NCBI RefSeq assembly: GCF_026725475.1
Contig: NZ_CP109966.1
Span: forward strand, 558,001 to 622,000
DNA from: Catenovulum adriaticum
Lineage (GTDB): Bacteria; Pseudomonadota; Gammaproteobacteria; Enterobacterales; Alteromonadaceae
Direction of reading: 5' to 3'
DNA: 64,000 bases
A model generated the notes under the pieces. The model made no database searches, was not told where the DNA came from, and was given only the letters and a program-made list of their open reading frames with translations. The position numbers and the translations under genes are program-made. Positions 61,574 to 64,000 of the stretch are shown here, one piece after another (the stretch's first letter is position 1; each line of letters begins with the position of its first letter).

Positions 61574-64000
61574 ATGAATAATAAATCAAGCGAAAAACGC
61601 CCCTTTTCGGGAAACCTACCTAAAGTAAGTACAATAGCTACCTTAGTAGCAGCGACACTTTCCGGGCAAGTAACCGCTCAAGAGTCACAAACACAACAAT
61701 CGTCCAATGTTGAAGTTATTGAAATAACAGGGATCCGCGCCTCGTTGAAAAAATCACTCAATACAAAACGATTCGCAGACACAGTTGTTGATGCAGTATC
61801 GGCAGAGGATATTGGTAAATTTCCGGATGAAAATGTAGCAGAATCATTACAACGAATAACCGGTATACAGCTTAACCGAGGCGTAGACAATGCCGCTGAT
61901 GATAATTTTGGTTCAGGTGAAGGCACACAAGTTTCGGTACGAGGTATTCGCCCAGACCTTAACTTGATTCGCTTTAAAGGGGTATCAGTTGCACCCAATA
62001 CGATAAATAGAAATTTTGATTTTAGTATTCTAGCACCTGCATTGGTTAGCAAACTAAAAGTTTACAAAACACCTTCAGCAGATCTTCAAGAAGGGGGAAT
62101 TGGCGGAACAATTGACGTAGAAACATTAAAACCTTTGACTAACCCGAAACGAAAATTAGTTGGAAGTTATAAAGTAACTTATCCAGAAATAAACCAAGAG
62201 CCGGGATATCGAGCATCGGCACTTTATAGTGAAGGGTTTATGGATGATACGCTGGGAGTTGTTCTTTCAATCAACTTCCAAGATGTGGAGCTACAACGCC
62301 ATAGATATGAAACTGCGGGCTGGATTGATAGACCGATTGAAGGCACAACAGCTCGAGTTCCACGCAACTTCCGCTATAACAACCGTTCACAACAAAAAGA
62401 TCGAACAGGTATTTATGGGGCTATTCAATGGCAGCCTTCAGATACACTTGAATTCGAGTTATCACACTTGTTTGCTGAAGAGGATATGCGTGATTTTGGT
62501 TCTCAACCTATATACCCAGCAGAAGTAAATCCTGCATTTACTCGAACCAATGCTGTATTAACAGCGGCTGGTGAAGAAGATGAATTTGACCGTTTTCTTT
62601 CCTTTGATGCAGTTAGTATAGGTCCAACTCGTCGATTACTCGCAATAGATAGAGACTTTACGCTAGGCCTGAAATCTACAGCCTTAGGTATGAACTGGAC
62701 ACCCAGTTACTCTTGGTCTATCGACGCAAAAGCTGCCATTTCCGAAGGTAAGTTTGAACAATATCAATATTTTATGCAGTTTTGGGGGAATGATGATTTC
62801 AGCATTTCTCATACGGATGCAGGTCAACCTCCATTACTTTCCGCTAATCAAGCTGGTGACCCTTCAGTCAATGGTTTGTTGTTTGAGAACCCTGAACGTT
62901 ACTATATGAACGTATCTAATTTATTAGATCGAAGGTTTAGCAATGATATGACTGACATTGCCTTAGATTTTACGCGAGATCTTGATTTTACCTACGTGCC
63001 GAGCATTAAATTTGGTTATAGATATACGGATGTAGAACACGTCGCTTTTCGTCAAAGAATCGATGGTAACCCAATTGTAAGAGGGTTAGAACCTCGTATT
63101 ACACTAGATAAGTATATTGATTTAACTGATCCTGAAGAGTTTAGTGCAAGTCGAGTTGGGGGCGTTGAATATATTCCCAATATCAATATTAGCAGTCTCA
63201 CCAATGATGTATCTCAGTTATATGATCCAGCAGATTTCAGTTCTAATGGTAGTGACTTAGCGGCAAACTACGCAATCAACGAGGCAATAAGTGCTGCTTA
63301 TTTTAGAGTTAACTATGAGCTAAGTGATAATATCCGAGGAAACTTTGGGGTTCGTTACGTTGAAACCGAGCAAATCAGTGATGGTTTTGATAGTGCTTCT
63401 CGTGAGCCTGTAAAAATCAAGCAGGACTATAACGATACCTTACCCAGCTTTAATATTGTGTACCAAATAGCCGATGACATGTTACTAAGAGGTGCAGCAG
63501 CTAAAACAATCAGTCGCGCACCTTTACAAGATCTAAACCCTGGCGGTAATATAAATGAAGAAGCCGGTCCCCCAGCTACAGCAAACCTTGGAAATCCATT
63601 TTTAGAACCTTTCAGAGCAAATCAATTAGATTTATCTTATGAGTGGTACTTTTCAGAAACGTCGCTTTTTTCTGTTGCGTTATTTAAGAAAGATATGGAG
63701 TCGTTCATTGTTAAAGGGTTTGATCAACGTATAGTTCCTGGGTTTGAAGATTTAGGAGAGCTAGATGTAACTCAGCCCGTTAATGGACAAGGTGCAGATA
63801 TTAAAGGGTTGGAAGTATCTTTGCAGGGTGATTTTTCATTTATTACAGATGAATTAGCTAACTTTGGATATATCGCTAACTATACCGCTGTTGACGGTGA
63901 AATGGATGAAGATGGTAGCGACGTACCTGGTATATCTGACACGAGTTATAACCTAAGTGTTTTCTGGGAAAATGACGTATTCAGTGTCAGAACCTCATAC
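61574..64000 (+). CDS. TonB-dependent receptor (TIGR01782-like), cut by the window end
   Basis: The first 809 codons are present and open to the edge. The signal peptide ends near VTA-QE. A TonB-box-like EVIEITGI lies at about 47-54. The plug contains AEDIGKFPDENVAESLQ-type sequence, VRGIRPDLNLIRFKG, and TPSADLQEGGIGGTIDVETL. Barrel segments include NFGVRYVETEQ and AAAKTISRAPLQDLNPGG, typical of this subgroup. It is nearer to the 38006 receptor than to the other two. ATG 61574 follows AGAGAG at a normal distance. It is divergent from the sulfatase and its pseudogene and may begin a second PUL segment to the right. Confidence 0.92.
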   Translation, partial: MNNKSSEKRPFSGNLPKVSTIATLVAATLSGQVTAQESQTQQSSNVEVIEITGIRASLKKSLNTKRFADTVVDAVSAEDIGKFPDENVAESLQRITGIQLNRGVDNAADDNFGSGEGTQVSVRGIRPDLNLIRFKGVSVAPNTINRNFDFSILAPALVSKLKVYKTPSADLQEGGIGGTIDVETLKPLTNPKRKLVGSYKVTYPEINQEPGYRASALYSEGFMDDTLGVVLSINFQDVELQRHRYETAGWIDRPIEGTTARVPRNFRYNNRSQQKDRTGIYGAIQWQPSDTLEFELSHLFAEEDMRDFGSQPIYPAEVNPAFTRTNAVLTAAGEEDEFDRFLSFDAVSIGPTRRLLAIDRDFTLGLKSTALGMNWTPSYSWSIDAKAAISEGKFEQYQYFMQFWGNDDFSISHTDAGQPPLLSANQAGDPSVNGLLFENPERYYMNVSNLLDRRFSNDMTDIALDFTRDLDFTYVPSIKFGYRYTDVEHVAFRQRIDGNPIVRGLEPRITLDKYIDLTDPEEFSASRVGGVEYIPNINISSLTNDVSQLYDPADFSSNGSDLAANYAINEAISAAYFRVNYELSDNIRGNFGVRYVETEQISDGFDSASREPVKIKQDYNDTLPSFNIVYQIADDMLLRGAAAKTISRAPLQDLNPGGNINEEAGPPATANLGNPFLEPFRANQLDLSYEWYFSETSLFSVALFKKDMESFIVKGFDQRIVPGFEDLGELDVTQPVNGQGADIKGLEVSLQGDFSFITDELANFGYIANYTAVDGEMDEDGSDVPGISDTSYNLSVFWENDVFSVRTSY

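Noticed and set aside
62229..62528. A 99-codon plus-strand frame inside the last TonB receptor
   Set aside because: It is a shadow in another frame of the receptor gene, which runs open from 61574 to the window end.
1..64000. CRISPR arrays, tRNA/rRNA genes, transposases or phage genes
   Set aside because: Looked for repeats with regular spacers, cloverleaf-type sequences and recombinase motifs; none could be supported.

Overview
The window reads as part of the chromosome of a marine, polysaccharide-degrading gammaproteobacterium, probably Alteromonadales (Catenovulum/Paraglaciecola-like). The reasons are low-GC DNA, four TonB-dependent receptors of the large sugar-associated (TIGR01782-like) type, many secreted or lipoprotein enzymes, five intact formylglycine-type sulfatases, and TRAP and MFS sugar uptake with LacI regulators. 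The genus is inference. No rRNA, tRNA, CRISPR array or insertion sequence was seen.

Layout. (1) 0-15.6 kb: a leftward operon of a TonB receptor and two very large lipoproteins that end in propeller-like repeats, followed by a one-protein hybrid two-component sensor/AraC regulator and a divergent GH43. (2) 15.7-22.5 kb: three large right-handed beta-helix enzymes with different accessory parts. (3) 22.5-34.3 kb: a tightly packed leftward operon, transcribed as sulfatase - GH43 - GH43 - GH43 - beta-helix enzyme with Ig-like domains - sulfatase - sulfatase - sulfatase, with overlapping or coupled starts. (4) 34.7-47.5 kb: GH27, a DUF1593 nucleoside-hydrolase-like protein, two more TonB receptors, two short beta-helix proteins, a TonB C-terminal domain on a lipoprotein, and a membrane-anchored HEAT-like protein. 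(5) 47.9-58.8 kb: chemoreceptor, TRAP transporter, FGGY sugar kinase, and a coupled lacI-MFS-lacI operon. (6) 58.8-64 kb: a fifth sulfatase, the wreck of a sixth, and a TonB receptor cut by the window edge.

Together this is a polysaccharide utilisation locus for a sulfated glycan. The surface lipoproteins and TonB receptors would bind and import oligosaccharides, sulfatases would remove sulfate, and GH43, GH27 and beta-helix hydrolases would cut the chain. TRAP/MFS carriers and the FGGY kinase would take up and phosphorylate monosaccharides, under HTCS and LacI control. The most distinctive point is that all six beta-helix proteins keep an Asp-(18 residues)-Asp-Asp pattern (20 residues in one), the spacing I recall for the GH49 dextranase/isopullulanase catalytic aspartates. 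They sit in a sulfatase-rich locus where a dextranase would not be expected. The substrate cannot be read from sequence; a sulfated arabinose/galactose-containing algal glycan is one guess. Short AT-rich motifs are shared by the promoters of at least seven of these genes and suggest a common regulon.
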